Below are positions 5,478-6,570 of a stretch of 6,570 nt of DNA, in pieces. Under the pieces are notes generated by a model that saw only the letters and a program-made list of their open reading frames with translations, was not told the origin of the DNA and made no database searches. The translations under genes and the position numbers were made by a program. The stretch's first letter is position 1. Every line of letters begins with the position of its first letter. Source of the DNA: an uncultured Bdellovibrio sp. (GTDB lineage Bacteria > Bdellovibrionota > Bdellovibrionia > Bdellovibrionales > Bdellovibrionaceae); the NCBI GenBank assembly GCA_937871355.1, contig CALMPX010000162.1, forward strand, positions 1 to 6,570. The letters run 5' to 3'.

Positions 5478-6029
5478 ATGATTAAGCACTCACAGTTTAA
5501 ATTTCCCCACCAATATTTTCATCTTAACTTTGAACTCAATGTTTTTCCGCACTTTAAAAGTTTAGATTGGGCTTTTCTTTGTCACAATTTAAATAAGTGT
5601 TTACGTGAATGGAAGACACTGGAAATTCACGCGTTGGTCATGATGGACACGCACGTGCATTTGCTGTTTCGATTGCCGGATCAAAACGAAAATTTCTTCG
5701 TCGCTCGCCTTTTGGAGTTACTAGGACAAAAATGTCCGAATGAAATATTAGTTGAACCCATCAAAAACTATTCTCAGTATCTCAATACCTATAAATACAT
5801 TTACCGAAATCCGGTCGAGGCCGGATTAAGCTTGATGTGTGAAAGCTATGTCTACAGCACCTTAAACGGGATCTTAGGGCAAAATGATTTACTTATTCAT
5901 GTCATTGATACCATGGGCGTTATTCAAAATCCTCGTCGCATTTTAACTTGGCTTAACTCAAATCAAGATTTTAAAAATTCTAAATTGAAAGAGCTCGCGG
6001 ACATGTCTCCGTCAAATACGATTCATTAG
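5478..6029 (+). CDS. REP-associated tyrosine transposase-like protein (RAYT, Y1/HUH superfamily)
   Basis: This 183-residue protein belongs to the Y1 transposase superfamily, whose members nick single-stranded DNA through a tyrosine and are related to IS200/IS605 TnpA. The HUH motif is clear: HALVMMDTHVHLL at 51-63, with His59 and His61 as metal ligands. It is followed by the family signature YKYIYRNPVEAGL (105-117), near which the nucleophilic Tyr should lie (Tyr101, 105 or 107; I cannot choose). YVYSTLNGILG (124-134) corresponds to the usual Y-WSSY---LG segment. I chose ATG 5478 because AAGGA lies 5 bases upstream. An in-frame TTG at 5430 lies in the terminator T-run and would add 16 unlikely residues. 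No terminal inverted repeats, target duplication or GTAG-type REP foot are visible, so this looks like a resident single-copy RAYT rather than an insertion sequence. It converges on glpD with a 4-base gap. Confidence 0.82.
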   Translation: MIKHSQFKFPHQYFHLNFELNVFPHFKSLDWAFLCHNLNKCLREWKTLEIHALVMMDTHVHLLFRLPDQNENFFVARLLELLGQKCPNEILVEPIKNYSQYLNTYKYIYRNPVEAGLSLMCESYVYSTLNGILGQNDLLIHVIDTMGVIQNPRRILTWLNSNQDFKNSKLKELADMSPSNTIH

Positions 6030-6033
6030 CAGC

Positions 6034-6570
6034 CTAAAGCCCAAAGGCTTTCATCCAAGATAATTCTTTTGTGATGTAATCAAGTAATTCTGTTTTCTGT
6101 TTTTCAACTTCGCGAGGTGATAAAGCATACTCGCGCTGGAAAACCTCGGCGATTTCTGGTAGTAATGAAATTCCATGATCTTTAAGCGATAAAAATAAAG
6201 GGACACGTCGACAGTAGAAATCAAGAATGCTTAAACACATGGTTGAATAAATCGCATGAGCGGCTTCATACTGCCAATAGGTTGTGTATTTCCCATAGTA
6301 AGAAGCTAAAATATTTTTGTATTCCATGCCGTGACGGATGGCTAATTTTTGCTGAAGGCTGTCTTCTAAGTTTTTTGTTTCTGACAAAGCTTCGGCGTAT
6401 TTTTCTTCGGTGGTGTATTCGTTTAAAGCGTTTGTTGTTTCACAACGCTTCAATGAAACGCGTTTTTCATAAGAGAAAAATTTCAACACTTGATCAACGA
6501 TATCTTCTGACATCAATCGATAGGTCGTGTATTTTCCCCCCGCAACGAAAGTAAAGTTCCGAGGATCAGC
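6034..6570 (-). CDS. glpD: FAD-dependent glycerol-3-phosphate dehydrogenase, C-terminal part (5' end outside window)
   Basis: On the minus strand an open frame enters at the right edge (first complete codon at 6570-6568) and stops at TAG 6036-6034, giving 178 visible residues. The first residues include FVAGGKYTTYRLMSEDIVD, the conserved end of the FAD-binding fold in GlpD/GlpA. The rest is the helical C-terminal domain, including EAAHAIYSTMCLSILDFYCR followed by R-V-P and a final EKQKTELLDYI helix; this fits the usual EA..EMA.TL.D.L.RR pattern. The enzyme oxidises glycerol-3-phosphate to dihydroxyacetone phosphate at the cytoplasmic membrane and passes electrons to quinone. A TTG-ATG pair at 6516-6511 lies in the middle of the conserved motif and is not the true start. 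The catalytic and N-terminal FAD domains are outside the window. Confidence 0.88.
   Translation of the reverse strand, partial: ADPRNFTFVAGGKYTTYRLMSEDIVDQVLKFFSYEKRVSLKRCETTNALNEYTTEEKYAEALSETKNLEDSLQQKLAIRHGMEYKNILASYYGKYTTYWQYEAAHAIYSTMCLSILDFYCRRVPLFLSLKDHGISLLPEIAEVFQREYALSPREVEKQKTELLDYITKELSWMKAFGL
6036..6051. terminator. Small hairpin at the convergent transposase/glpD junction
   Basis: AAAGCC (6036-6041) pairs with GGCTTT (6046-6051) around CAAA. It overlaps the glpD stop codon and lies 6 bases past the transposase-like stop. There is no long T-run on either strand beyond the TTT of the stem, so it is at best a weak two-way terminator. Confidence 0.3.

Noticed and set aside
5396..6051. 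A complete insertion sequence bounded by the two hairpins
   Set aside because: The hairpins are not related beyond a 5-base string, the right one overlaps the glpD stop codon, and no target duplication or interrupted gene is visible.
6511..6516. TTG/ATG as the start of a 160-residue minus-strand gene
   Set aside because: The frame is open upstream to the window edge and encodes the conserved GGKYTTYR motif of GlpD, so this is an internal position of a larger gene.
6243..6554. Plus-strand 103-residue frame over glpD
   Set aside because: It lies opposite conserved GlpD sequence, and its Cys/Leu/Arg-rich translation looks like a non-coding frame.

Overview
The window is AT-rich bacterial chromosomal DNA with short intergenic gaps. 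I infer a Gram-negative proteobacterium or relative, from two lipoproteins with class II signal peptides, an Fe-type SodB and an RlmK domain of the kind fused in E. coli RlmKL. A Bdellovibrio-like organism with a low-GC genome would fit (lipoprotein-rich, AT-biased codons, a fused SpeD-SpeE). That assignment is an impression, not something the sequence proves. No tRNA, rRNA, CRISPR array or phage module was seen.

Layout, left to right. Positions 1-428 (minus) hold the N-terminal part of a small lipoprotein, cut by the window edge. A 239-base divergent intergenic region separates it from a second, 428-residue lipoprotein (668-1954, plus). Right after that gene lies a strong intrinsic terminator (1988-2028), which overlaps the 5' part of a small unrecognised ORF (1958-2314). 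Then come a stand-alone RlmK-type 23S rRNA methyltransferase (2324-3271) and a fused S-adenosylmethionine decarboxylase / aminopropyltransferase, SpeD-SpeE (3363-4670). A perfect 16-bp hairpin precedes an iron superoxide dismutase (4735-5355). A strong, probably bidirectional terminator (5396-5431) follows. Next is a Y1/HUH transposase-family protein of RAYT type (true start 5478), whose Shine-Dalgarno lies in a 7-bp hairpin. Converging on it with a 4-base gap is the C-terminal part of an FAD-dependent glycerol-3-phosphate dehydrogenase (GlpD), which runs off the right edge.

Most genes are conserved housekeeping functions: ribosome modification, polyamine synthesis, superoxide detoxification and glycerol-3-phosphate oxidation. 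The SpeD-SpeE fusion lets one polypeptide make decarboxylated SAM and use it at once to aminopropylate a diamine. The RlmK and SpeDE enzymes both consume SAM, but the sequence gives no evidence that they are co-regulated.

The points most worth a second look are RNA-level: the double-hairpin arrangement in front of the RAYT-like gene, which resembles the insulation known for IS200-type transposases; the terminator embedded in the start of the small ORF; and the hairpin that leaves no room for a conventional sodB promoter. The stand-alone RlmK, without its usual RlmL partner domain, is the most interesting protein-level observation after the RAYT gene.
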